Below, in pieces: positions 25,893 through 34,451 of a stretch of DNA of 55,386 nucleotides. Location of the stretch: the NCBI GenBank assembly GCA_002862205.1, contig PKCN01000251.1:1-55386 (forward strand), read 5' to 3'. The position numbers were made by a program, and so were the translations under genes. This DNA comes from Planctomycetaceae bacterium. Lineage in GTDB: Bacteria > Planctomycetota > Planctomycetia > Pirellulales > Pirellulaceae. The notes under the pieces are model-generated. The model worked only from the letters and a program-made list of their open reading frames with translations, was not told the DNA's origin and searched no databases. Position 1 is the first letter of the stretch. Every line of letters begins with the position of its first letter.

Positions 25893-28886
25893 ATGAAAAA
25901 CCACTATAAACTGATTGCTCTCGTCCTCGCTCTCGCTCCTCTGGCGAATGCAGAGGCCGTTCTGGCCCCCTTTGACAAAGTCTCTGAAGGGTACACAAAA
26001 CTCGCCGTTAACGACCAGAAAAACCCCAAGGGCCTATTCAGCCTCTGGAAAAAAGATAAGGACGCCCAACTTTTAGGTGAATTGCCCAAAAACTTCATGG
26101 GCAAGAATTATTTCATCGCACTGACGGTAAGCAGCGGCGACAAATACGCCGGGCTACAGTCGGGTGACTGGGTCGTCCAATGGCGCCGCTACGGTGACCG
26201 TTTGGCCCTGATCGCTCCCAATCTTGATATCCGAGCGACTGGCGATGCTGAAAGCAGAGCATCCGTCAAACGCTTATTTACCGACCGAGTCCTGTTGGAC
26301 GTACCCATCCTTGCTTTGGGCCCAACCGGCGGCCCAGTCATCGATTTGGATGCACTTCTGATTGGCAATGCGACCCGCTTCTTCGGCTCATCCGTGCGGA
26401 TCAGCAACTCACGAATCACCAAATTGGCCTCGGCGAAGGTTTTCCCGGGGAACGTCGAAGTCGCCTTTGAAATTGTGGGTGGCAGCGGCCGCTTGCAAAC
26501 CATCCACTATTCGTTCAGCGAAGTGCCAAGCGCCACGGCTGGCTACAAGCCTCGTCAAGCCGATGAGCGCGTAGGTTACTTCACCACATCCTTCTCGGAC
26601 CTGAGCAAATACGAAGATGACGATACTCGTGTCCGGTTCATCAACCGTTGGAAACTTCAGAAACGCGACCCCAGCCTGCAACTCAGTCCTCCCAAGGAAC
26701 CCATTCGCTTTTATGTCGAGCACACTGCTCCGGTCCGCTATCGGCGATGGATCAAAGCTGGTGTTGACTACTGGAACAAGGCGTTTGAAAAAGTAGGTTT
26801 GATTGACGCGATTGTGATCGAGTACCAGGATGCCCAGAGTGGTGTTCACATGGAAAAAGATCCAGAAGACGTCCGTTACAACTTCATTCGATGGTTGAAC
26901 AACGACGTGGGAACAGCCATTGGGCCAAGCCGCGTACACCCTTCCACGGGCGAAATTCTGGATGCTGACATCATTTTAACCGACGGCTGGATCCGGCACT
27001 TCAATTACAACTACGAAGACCTGATGCCCAAGTTGGCAATGGAAGGCATGGCAGCGGAGACATTGGCGTGGCTTGGAAAGAATCCACGTTGGGATCCCCG
27101 CGTCCGTTTGGCTCCTGCAGAGCAGGGCAACTATCTCCGAAGTGAAATTCAACGGCAGTCGCAGCAGCCTTACGCTGGCTATCGCCTTGCTCAGGCAGAT
27201 CCCTCACTTTTGGGCGACGATGAATTTGATGGACTGTACGGCCATGTCAGCCAGAAAAATGGTCTATGCATGGCTGCCAGCGGTCGCAACTTGGATCTCG
27301 CTTTGGCCCGCATGGACTGGGCTCTGTCTCTGATGGCAACCGAAGAGGCCGAAAAGCAAAAGAAACGAAAGAAAAAGAATAAGGAAAAAGAAGGCGAAGA
27401 AAAGGATGACGCCAAGGAAGAAGACGGGAAAAAAGCTGACAAGGACGACGACAAGGATGCAGAAAAGAAAGACGACGGCGACAAAAAAGACGGCGACAAG
27501 AAGGACGATGACGACGAAGAAAAGGACGCCAGTGAAGCTGTGGCTAAGAAACCCACTGGCCCCATGCTTGATGGCATGCCCGAATGGTTCGTGGGACCAC
27601 TTCTGGCTGATCTGGTTGCCCACGAAGTTGGACACACCCTCGGCCTGCGTCACAACTTCAAAGCTTCTGGCCTGTTGACCTTGGACGAAATCAACAGCAA
27701 AGAGGTCAAAGGCAACAAGACCTTCACCGCATCGGTGATGGATTATACGCCAATCAACTACCGTCTTGAGTCGGGCGAAGTCCAAGGTGACTACGGAATG
27801 ATTGACATCGGACCGTACGATTACTGGGCGATCGAATACGGCTACACAGCCGACGACAAAAAACTCGCCGAAATCCTCAAGCGTTGCGGCGAACCCGAAT
27901 TGCAATACGCAACGGACGAGGACACCAATGGTCCCGATCCACTGGCTCGACGATATGACTTCTCCAAAGATCCTCTCGATTACGCCAATGAGCAGCGGAA
28001 GCTGATCAAACTGTATCGTGAGCGCATCCTCGACAAATTCGTCAAAGACGGCGACAGCTGGGCCAAGGCCCGCCGTGGCTATGAGCTGACCCTCAGCTTG
28101 CAGACCCGTGCGGTCAACATGATGGCAAACTGGATCGGTGGAGCATTCATCAACCGCGACAAGAAAGGCGATCCTGGCGATCGTCCGCCAGTCGAGGTCG
28201 TGCCAGCCTCACAGCAAAGAGCTGCATTGCAATTCGTGATCGATACTTCGTTCAACGATGACGCTTACGGCTTGACACCCAAGTTGCTTGAGCGAATGAG
28301 CGTCGACAAGTGGTTGGATGGCGGCTCACGTGGTGCCATGTCCAACGAAGCCACTTGGCCGATCCATGATCGAATTCTCGGCGTTCAAGCCTCAGCACTG
28401 ACGCTGCTGATGAATCCAACGACGTTGCGACGTGTGTACGACAACGAATTGCGACTGCCTGCAGACGTCGAGACGCTGACGCTTCCCGAGTTGCTTTCAT
28501 CCATCAACGAAACCGTCTGGAGCGAACTCGCTGCCGATTGTCCTGATGGACGCAACGACCGTGAGCCAATGATTTCCTCCCTGAGAAGAAACTTGCAACG
28601 CGAGCACATGCAACGTCTTGTCGATCTGATTCTTGAGTCATCCGACGACACTGCTGCACATAAGCCCATTAGCAACCTTGCCCGCATGGAATTGCGAGAG
28701 CTCTCCAGCAGCATTCAAGGTTCTCTGGATAAGTGCGGCAAGAAGATGGATGCCTACACAAAAGCTCATCTGACGGAGACCAAAGAACGGATTAACCGTG
28801 CTTTGGAAGCTGGCTACACTTACAATGCTGCCGCCAGCCAAGGTCCGATCATGATGATGCTGGGTAGAGAAACTGACAACGAATAG
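25893..28886 (+). CDS. Secreted zinc-dependent metalloprotease with charged insertion
   Basis: About 997 residues. A signal peptide (LIALVLALAPLANAEA) is followed by two mixed domains like those of the DUF5118/DUF5117 proteins and a metzincin-like core. The zinc motif HEVGHTLGLRH starts near residue 577, followed by NFKAS and the SVMDYTP Met-turn, which together identify the DUF4953-type family. Between about 486 and 553, just before the catalytic helix, is an insertion made almost only of Lys, Asp and Glu. I chose the ATG at 25893; a GTG at 25884 would add three residues. A terminator follows at 28934. The protein is expected in the periplasm or outside, with unknown substrate. Confidence 0.88.
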   Translation: MKNHYKLIALVLALAPLANAEAVLAPFDKVSEGYTKLAVNDQKNPKGLFSLWKKDKDAQLLGELPKNFMGKNYFIALTVSSGDKYAGLQSGDWVVQWRRYGDRLALIAPNLDIRATGDAESRASVKRLFTDRVLLDVPILALGPTGGPVIDLDALLIGNATRFFGSSVRISNSRITKLASAKVFPGNVEVAFEIVGGSGRLQTIHYSFSEVPSATAGYKPRQADERVGYFTTSFSDLSKYEDDDTRVRFINRWKLQKRDPSLQLSPPKEPIRFYVEHTAPVRYRRWIKAGVDYWNKAFEKVGLIDAIVIEYQDAQSGVHMEKDPEDVRYNFIRWLNNDVGTAIGPSRVHPSTGEILDADIILTDGWIRHFNYNYEDLMPKLAMEGMAAETLAWLGKNPRWDPRVRLAPAEQGNYLRSEIQRQSQQPYAGYRLAQADPSLLGDDEFDGLYGHVSQKNGLCMAASGRNLDLALARMDWALSLMATEEAEKQKKRKKKNKEKEGEEKDDAKEEDGKKADKDDDKDAEKKDDGDKKDGDKKDDDDEEKDASEAVAKKPTGPMLDGMPEWFVGPLLADLVAHEVGHTLGLRHNFKASGLLTLDEINSKEVKGNKTFTASVMDYTPINYRLESGEVQGDYGMIDIGPYDYWAIEYGYTADDKKLAEILKRCGEPELQYATDEDTNGPDPLARRYDFSKDPLDYANEQRKLIKLYRERILDKFVKDGDSWAKARRGYELTLSLQTRAVNMMANWIGGAFINRDKKGDPGDRPPVEVVPASQQRAALQFVIDTSFNDDAYGLTPKLLERMSVDKWLDGGSRGAMSNEATWPIHDRILGVQASALTLLMNPTTLRRVYDNELRLPADVETLTLPELLSSINETVWSELAADCPDGRNDREPMISSLRRNLQREHMQRLVDLILESSDDTAAHKPISNLARMELRELSSSIQGSLDKCGKKMDAYTKAHLTETKERINRALEAGYTYNAAASQGPIMMMLGRETDNE

Positions 28887-28933
28887 TCATATTCGAGAAA
28901 CTGATGACTGCTCAGGAGCAGTTTACATCCACA

Positions 28934-28964
28934 GGGCGTCTCGGCAACGAGACGCCCTTTTTTT
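28934..28964 (+). terminator. Rho-independent terminator of the metalloprotease gene
   Basis: A perfect 10-bp stem (GGGCGTCTCG, 28934-28943; CGAGACGCCC, 28948-28957) with a GCAA tetraloop is followed by seven T residues. It lies 48 bases past the stop codon. Confidence 0.96.
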
Positions 28965-29081
28965 GCGCATACAAAAAACGATCCCGTGTCTCACACAGAG
29001 AATATTCCCTGCTCGCCACTGACGAAAACGTTAAACTGCCGACTGAACTTACCGACAACCTGCCTTTGCGGAGCCCCACCT

Positions 29082-30269
29082 ATGCATCGCTCACACTTCT
29101 CAGTGATCACTCTCCTGATGACATTGCCACTGTGGGTTCCTACTGGAAACGCGTCCGCAGAAAAACTGAAGTTCCAGAAGACTGTGATTGATCCCAATCT
29201 TGGCAAGGTGTGTTACGCGGTCACGGCTGCTGATGTAGACGGCGATGATCGTCTGGATGTGGTTGCAATCAGCGAACGTGAAGCCATGTGGTATCGAAAT
29301 CCCGATTGGAAAAAACATGTGATGATCAGTGATGCTGTCACAAAAGATCATGTCTGCATCACCGCCGGTGACATCGATGCCGACGGGAAAGTGGACTTCG
29401 CAATGGGAGCAGGTTGGCCGAAAAGCGGTGGAGAAATATTCTGGATACAAAGAAGTGAATCACTACAGTCCCCATGGAAGGTTCACTCCATCGGTGCCGA
29501 AGCGTGGACCCACCGAATGCGATTTGCTGACGTGTTGGGAACCGGCAGGGACCAACTCGTAGTCACACCTCTCAATGGCGACGGCGATAGCGGTATTCGT
29601 TTGTTGGCTTATCCGATTCCAGAGCAGCCTGCTGATGCAAAATGGACACCCAAAATCATGGCCCGCTCGCTCAATCGAGCTCACAATCACTGGCACATCG
29701 ACCAGTCAAAAACAGAAAAACCAGATGACACTATCGTGGCCAGTCAGGAAGGACTGAATCTGGTACAGCGGACAGCAGATGGTGGCTTTTCCGTTACCGA
29801 AATCTCCAAAGGCTCCATGGGTGAGCGACCAGCCCAACGTGGATCGGGGGAGGTCAAACAAGGGCAACTCGGGAGCCAGATCATGTTGGCGACAATCGAA
29901 CCAATGCACGGCAATCAGGTCGTTGTGTACCTCGGTCAAAAACTGAACAAACACATGCAGCGTGTTGTCCTCGATGAGTCTCTGGCCCAAGGGCATGCCA
30001 TCTGGTGTGCCGATTTCGATGGTGACGGGAGAGATGAAGTGGTAGCAGCTCATCGGGAAGCAAAAGCCGATGGCTCTCTCGCAGGTATCTATTTATATCA
30101 GTCAACTGATGCCAAGGGTCAGCGATGGGAGCGCAGCCTATTGGACGCCCCCATGGCATGCGAGGACCTCTGGTGTGCGGACTTCAATGGAGATGGAAAC
30201 ATCGACATTCTAGCGGGGGGTAGATCAACACATGACGTGAATCTCTATCTCAATCAGACCACCGATTGA
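29082..30269 (+). CDS. Exported FG-GAP/VCBS-type beta-propeller protein
   Basis: 395 residues from the ATG at 29082, preceded by GGAG at good distance and starting a clear signal peptide (FSVITLLMTLPLWVPTGNASA). A longer frame to 28986 would bury this signal. At least four Asp-rich calcium-binding loops typical of FG-GAP/VCBS blades are visible: AADVDGDDRLDVV, AGDIDADGKVDF, CADFDGDGRDEVV and CADFNGDGNIDIL. Such propellers bind ligands or proteins outside the cell, and planctomycetes have many; no catalytic residues are recognised. A terminator separates it from the metalloprotease gene, so it has its own promoter. Confidence 0.85.
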   Translation: MHRSHFSVITLLMTLPLWVPTGNASAEKLKFQKTVIDPNLGKVCYAVTAADVDGDDRLDVVAISEREAMWYRNPDWKKHVMISDAVTKDHVCITAGDIDADGKVDFAMGAGWPKSGGEIFWIQRSESLQSPWKVHSIGAEAWTHRMRFADVLGTGRDQLVVTPLNGDGDSGIRLLAYPIPEQPADAKWTPKIMARSLNRAHNHWHIDQSKTEKPDDTIVASQEGLNLVQRTADGGFSVTEISKGSMGERPAQRGSGEVKQGQLGSQIMLATIEPMHGNQVVVYLGQKLNKHMQRVVLDESLAQGHAIWCADFDGDGRDEVVAAHREAKADGSLAGIYLYQSTDAKGQRWERSLLDAPMACEDLWCADFNGDGNIDILAGGRSTHDVNLYLNQTTD

Positions 30270-30623
30270 GTCCACGGGGATCACAATCTCTGCTCGTAAT
30301 CGTAACAACCAGACCAAGTTAACAAGTTGCGGAAATCAGCAGCCTCTCATCCTTGGGCAAGACTAGAGAAAACATCTTTAGAGTCCGATGTTTCAAGAAC
30401 AGGACCAGAAGCGCCACACTTGAATTGTGTGGGGTTTCCGTCCACCAGTGGTTACCGATTTAGCGATCGCAAGTTGGCAGGCGCGCCAATTCTGTATATC
30501 CGGGCCGATTCGGATTTTATTGAAACGGCTTCTTTTCAGGTGTGCATTCCAGCAAACACTACAACACAGTTACCTGTTGTTACATACGATCTTATCCTAT
30601 TCGTCTGACTACTTGAAAATATC
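30270..30623. other. Intergenic region upstream of the FixJ-type regulator
   Basis: 354 bases without a credible gene. An inverted repeat CCACAC-TTGAATT-GTGTGG (30414-30432) is present about 190 bases upstream of the regulator start, not followed by a T run. It may be an operator; evidence is only its symmetry. Confidence 0.45.
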
Positions 30624-31274
30624 ATGCGCTGTAATGAATCAATACCACCCACGGTGTATATGATCGACGATGATCCGAACGATGTCGTGATCCTACGTAG
30701 ATTATGCGAATCCGTTGGGCTGAAGGTTGAGAGTTTCATCTCACCACAAGAATTTCTGATGCAACTCAGATCGGTCGAATCCGGTTGCATCGTGGCCGAT
30801 TTGATGATGCCTGAGATGACCGGTCTGCAACTGCACGCGGAGTTGAAAGATGCTCAGGCTGAAATTCCGATCATAGTGATCACCGGCCACGCCGATGCGC
30901 GAACCTGTCGAACGGCACTTCAAAATGGTGTCTTTGATTTCGTGGAGAAGAGCTTCAATCCTCACGACCTGCTGGTTGTGATTCAATCTGCGATCGAAGA
31001 AAATATCAAGCAGAGTACTGAACGCCGTATTCGTGAGACAGCGATGCGACAATTCGACAATCTGTCGAAGCGTGAAGACGAGGTCATGAAGTTGCTCGTC
31101 ACGGGCTTGACTCTCAAATCGATCGCTGGGGAGTTGGGAATCTCAGTACAAACTGCGTCAAAGCATCGAATTCGACTTTTCGAGAAGCTTGATGTCCACA
31201 ACGAAGTTGAGCTCGTCAAATTGCTGATGCGTATTGACCCTTTGCTTCCGCTGAATGGCTACAGCGCAGCCTGA
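30624..31274 (+). CDS. FixJ/LuxR-type response regulator
   Basis: 216 residues. The receiver domain (about 10-125) has the acidic cluster D15-D17, phosphoacceptor D59 (VADLMMPEMTG), T87 (VITGHAD) and K109. The lysine is followed by Ser rather than the usual Pro. A linker leads to a LuxR-type helix-turn-helix (about 145-205: LSKREDEVMKLLVTG, SVQTASKHRIRLFEKL), so it should bind DNA and act as a transcription regulator of the FixJ/NarL group. No histidine kinase gene is adjacent, so it is an orphan here. It converges with a 12-base gap on the aldolase gene. Confidence 0.93.
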   Translation: MRCNESIPPTVYMIDDDPNDVVILRRLCESVGLKVESFISPQEFLMQLRSVESGCIVADLMMPEMTGLQLHAELKDAQAEIPIIVITGHADARTCRTALQNGVFDFVEKSFNPHDLLVVIQSAIEENIKQSTERRIRETAMRQFDNLSKREDEVMKLLVTGLTLKSIAGELGISVQTASKHRIRLFEKLDVHNEVELVKLLMRIDPLLPLNGYSAA

Positions 31275-31286
31275 GCTGCACGTTTC

Positions 31287-32198
31287 CTACATCCGCGCCA
31301 GGATTTCACTCACTTCTGCCCGCTGCGGGGGCATGAAGTGATTGAACGGTTCGGCCATGTGGTCGCTGCAGATACCGTTGATCGACAGAGCACACTTGGT
31401 TGCTTTGATGAAACGGCTGGCGTACTTTCCAACCGTGTAAATCTGCTGCAACCTGTCAACGCGTTGACTCAAAACTTCGATCTTCTGGTGATTCTCGGCA
31501 ACTGCTGCCTGATACAGATCAACGAACAATTGCGGATAAATATTTGCACCACCGTTGACTCCCCCGTCAGCTCCCATCGCAACAGCCTGCGCTGTCAGGT
31601 GTTCGGGGCCGATTAACATCGACCAATCAGGGCGAATTTCCTTCAAGCTCAGCATTTGTTGAAAGTATTTCAGATCACCACTGCTGTCTTTGACGCCAAC
31701 GATTTGCGGATGCTGGGTCAATGTTCGTAGCGTGTCGATCTCAAACCAGACTTTGGTCAAGCTCGGCATGTTATACAACATCAACGGCAAAGGAACTTCT
31801 TCCACAATGTCGGCGATATACTGGATCAACTCGGTCTGCCCAGCGGGAAAGTAATAAGGCGTCGATAAAACCACTGCATCAGCTCCCGATTGCCTGGCGA
31901 AATCAGCAAGTCGCAAAGACTCGACCAACGAGGTGTCCGTCACACCCACCAGTACGGGAACTCTGCCATCGATGACTTCATTCACAAGCTGAATGAAGTC
32001 ACGGCGCAAAGCATAGCTGAGACTTGGGGCCTCACCGGTAGTTCCCAAAATGAAGACGCCTTTGACGCCTCCTTCAACCACATGCTCAAGCAGTCGTTGC
32101 GCTCCTTCATGATCCAATTTGTCCCTGTCAGACAGAGGCGTCACGAGAGGAGGAACAATGCCCTGATACAACGGTTCCAATGATTGACGGTTTGTCAT
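31287..32198 (-). CDS. DHDPS/N-acetylneuraminate lyase family aldolase
   Basis: About 303 residues, a single (beta/alpha)8 barrel. The Schiff-base lysine is K170 (VGVKDSSGD), the catalytic tyrosine Y142 (LMLYNMPS) and the GTTGE loop is intact, so it should be an active class-I aldolase using pyruvate or a similar keto acid. The Arg of true dihydrodipicolinate synthases that holds the aspartate-semialdehyde carboxylate (PSRTG) is Leu here (PSLTK), so lysine biosynthesis is unlikely. The ATG at 32198 lies five bases after the stop of the ATP-grasp gene; an ATG at 32219 would overlap it. Close coupling suggests one operon with that gene. Confidence 0.88.
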   Translation of the reverse strand: MTNRQSLEPLYQGIVPPLVTPLSDRDKLDHEGAQRLLEHVVEGGVKGVFILGTTGEAPSLSYALRRDFIQLVNEVIDGRVPVLVGVTDTSLVESLRLADFARQSGADAVVLSTPYYFPAGQTELIQYIADIVEEVPLPLMLYNMPSLTKVWFEIDTLRTLTQHPQIVGVKDSSGDLKYFQQMLSLKEIRPDWSMLIGPEHLTAQAVAMGADGGVNGGANIYPQLFVDLYQAAVAENHQKIEVLSQRVDRLQQIYTVGKYASRFIKATKCALSINGICSDHMAEPFNHFMPPQRAEVSEILARM

Positions 32199-32203
32199 GC
32201 TTT

Positions 32204-33232
32204 TCAAACAGTCATCCATGCGGCTTTATAATTCAGACCCAAATTAAGAATCCGCTGCAGAAGTGCTTCGTAACTGATACTCACAGATTCCGCTGATTCC
32301 GCAAGGTCTTCGCCAAACTCGATGTTGGGATTTGCATTGGCTTCAATGACATAGATTTCACCCTTCTCTGTCATCCGCAAATCCATCCGACCATAGCCAC
32401 TCATGCTCAGCGCTCTGTAAACCCTTTTGCAGAGCTTTGAGATACGCTCCTGGGTCGCTTCGTCCAGATCGGTGGCAGCATGCGTTGTAATCTGGTGTTT
32501 ATCCTGATACTTCCGATCCCATTTGACTCGGCTGGTCGCGATACGGGCAAGTTCCTCAGGCATACTGCCAAAGTTCATTTCCCAAGCAGGAAAGGTTCGC
32601 AATCGGGTGTTCCCCAGCACACCAACATACAACTCCCGTCCTTCGATGTATTGTTCTGCGATTGCATCATCATTCGTTTTCTCATGAATGAATTTGACTC
32701 TCTCGGCCAACGCTTCATCGGTGTGAACGATCGAGGCTTGCGCGATCCCGTAGGAAGCGTCTTCGACGGTCGATTTCACAAACAGCGGAAATGAGAGTTT
32801 TTTCGGCCGATGCACAGTCCGCCCGACGGGAAAAACCGTGAACCTCGGTGTTGGGATTCGGTGATAGGTCATAACCTTCTTCGACAATGCCTTGTCTTTG
32901 GTCAGCAGTAATCCCCGAGGGTTGCAGCCTGTGTAGGGTTGCTGCATCAGTTCCAGATAACTGATCACGGCAAAGTCATAAGTCACGACACCATGAAATT
33001 CCTCGAGCATCATGAACGTGATGTTTGGTTGAAAATCACGTAAAGCTTCTCGAATCGGTGCCAGATCATCGTAGACACCCAGTGGGAGCACTTCATGTCC
33101 TAATCGACGCAAAGTCTCGCAAACATCGAACTCTGCTTTCCACGGATCCATCTCCGATTCCGAAATCCCCTCAAGACTTCGAGGCGGTACGTGGCCATCG
33201 CGGACAAGCACCAGAACACTTAGTTTGCTCAT
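32204..33232 (-). CDS. ATP-grasp ligase related to D-alanine-D-alanine ligase
   Basis: 342 residues. The ATP-grasp fold is visible: K113 (LLTKDKALSK), K153 (FVKSTVEDASYGIA), the adenine-contact EQYIEG, and metal ligands D284 (YGRMDLR), E297 and N299 (IEANANPN). The N-terminal domain lacks the conserved GGxSxEHExS segment that binds the first D-alanine in Ddl enzymes, so it probably joins other substrates, most likely an amino acid or peptide to a carboxylate. It sits between a metallopeptidase gene (123 bases upstream) and the aldolase gene (coupled), all on the minus strand. The product is unknown. Confidence 0.85.
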   Translation of the reverse strand: MSKLSVLVLVRDGHVPPRSLEGISESEMDPWKAEFDVCETLRRLGHEVLPLGVYDDLAPIREALRDFQPNITFMMLEEFHGVVTYDFAVISYLELMQQPYTGCNPRGLLLTKDKALSKKVMTYHRIPTPRFTVFPVGRTVHRPKKLSFPLFVKSTVEDASYGIAQASIVHTDEALAERVKFIHEKTNDDAIAEQYIEGRELYVGVLGNTRLRTFPAWEMNFGSMPEELARIATSRVKWDRKYQDKHQITTHAATDLDEATQERISKLCKRVYRALSMSGYGRMDLRMTEKGEIYVIEANANPNIEFGEDLAESAESVSISYEALLQRILNLGLNYKAAWMTV

Positions 33233-33355
33233 CGCCTGATCCAGAATTCGTGGCTAGTGTGTGCGTTCATGCTGCAGGAAGATGACAAAAAGCAGGCCAG
33301 CAACAATCCGGGCCGGAAGGCATCCAACTGAACTTCACGACGAAAACAGAAAAAC

Positions 33356-34378
33356 TCAAATGGCAAAGCGATGCCTTCCCTCGTGTATGAAGCTTGTGGT
33401 TCGCACTGCTACCAAAATCATCGCATCACGCTTCGCGTCCTCGGGTGAGGCTCCCAAACGCAATTTGAGTTCACGACACCGTTGAATCATTTCCTGCACC
33501 ACTTGATCAATCGTGTACGTGTACTCACCAGTCCACCGTGCAATAGCGCGCCGCAGTTCTCCACGCACGCGAACCAAAAAGGCCGCAGCTGTCGGATTTC
33601 GACGATGCGCGGGATCGCTCGAAAAGAGTTTGCGTAAATCGTTGTCATAGATACTTGGAAAGTCGAGACCGTATCGCTCTCGTTTGCGTTCGTAATGTGA
33701 ACGAAGCGTTTTTCGAATCTTCGAGATTGGCTCCGCCCTGGCTCGTGATTTGACATGAGCACCTTTTCCGTCAATCGACTTCATGAAATCATCGACCATA
33801 TTCAGCTTGTGAATCGCTGGCCAAGTTCGATAGCGAGTACGCCATCGTGATCCCGGGCGAAGCCAAACGGCAAATGTTTCCGCAAAATCTTCCAACGGAT
33901 GTGCCTGAGCGTACCACATCTCGAGATGCTGTACGAAGTTACGACTGGAGGGCTTGGGGCGATAATAGTCTGGGTAAGGCTGGGAAGGTTTGCCGAATGA
34001 TTTCCGGTAGCGGGCACGGCGACGAAGACGGTAGGCTGTGTCAATCGCGTGACCTGCCTCGTGCCTCAGAATTTTCATGCACCAAGCTTGGGTACCCCCC
34101 TCAACCTCTAACAACTGCTTCCGCTCCAAGCGGATCAATCTTGGGTGGGCCAGATAGAACGGTATCGCAATCCCCGGGATACCATCTGGTGAAAACCATT
34201 CATCACTCAACCAACAATGGGGCGAAAACTTGAGTCCGCGGTGTGCCAATTCCTGATTAAGCTGTTGGATTCGATCTTCTAATGGAGTCCCACGGATCGT
34301 GAGCTTCAGATCACAGATCCGCGCATCAAGCAACTCCTCATCGGTCATTGAGTTCAGATCTGAATGTTTCGACGGCAT
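33356..34378 (-). CDS. Putative zinc-binding metallopeptidase (Peptidase_Mx type)
   Basis: 340 residues, no signal peptide, so probably cytoplasmic. The zinc motif is HEAGH at 106-110, and a downstream DFAETFAVWL (about 164-173) supplies a third acidic ligand, the pattern of the putative zinc-binding metallopeptidase family PF15887. The segment PxPDYYRPKPSSRNFVQHL between them is also typical. The C-terminal third is basic and helical. It is the first gene of a minus-strand group with the ATP-grasp ligase and the aldolase and is divergent from the MnmE-like gene with only 73 bases between starts. Peptide hydrolysis is inferred from family and motif. Confidence 0.83.
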   Translation of the reverse strand: MPSKHSDLNSMTDEELLDARICDLKLTIRGTPLEDRIQQLNQELAHRGLKFSPHCWLSDEWFSPDGIPGIAIPFYLAHPRLIRLERKQLLEVEGGTQAWCMKILRHEAGHAIDTAYRLRRRARYRKSFGKPSQPYPDYYRPKPSSRNFVQHLEMWYAQAHPLEDFAETFAVWLRPGSRWRTRYRTWPAIHKLNMVDDFMKSIDGKGAHVKSRARAEPISKIRKTLRSHYERKRERYGLDFPSIYDNDLRKLFSSDPAHRRNPTAAAFLVRVRGELRRAIARWTGEYTYTIDQVVQEMIQRCRELKLRLGASPEDAKRDAMILVAVRTTSFIHEGRHRFAI

Positions 34379-34451
34379 GTTGCGATCAAAAAACTGAAAA
34401 TCGGGGATTTACTGCCAAAGCGATCGCGACAGTTTATTCAACAAACGAGCA

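Noticed and set aside
28986-29081. Longer N-terminus for the FG-GAP protein
   Set aside because: It would place a clear signal peptide 32 residues inside the protein, whereas the ATG at 29082 has a ribosome site and begins that signal.
32204-33232. True D-alanine-D-alanine ligase (ddl)
   Set aside because: ATP-grasp residues are present, but the GGxSxEHExS region that binds the first D-alanine is missing, and no cell-wall genes are adjacent.
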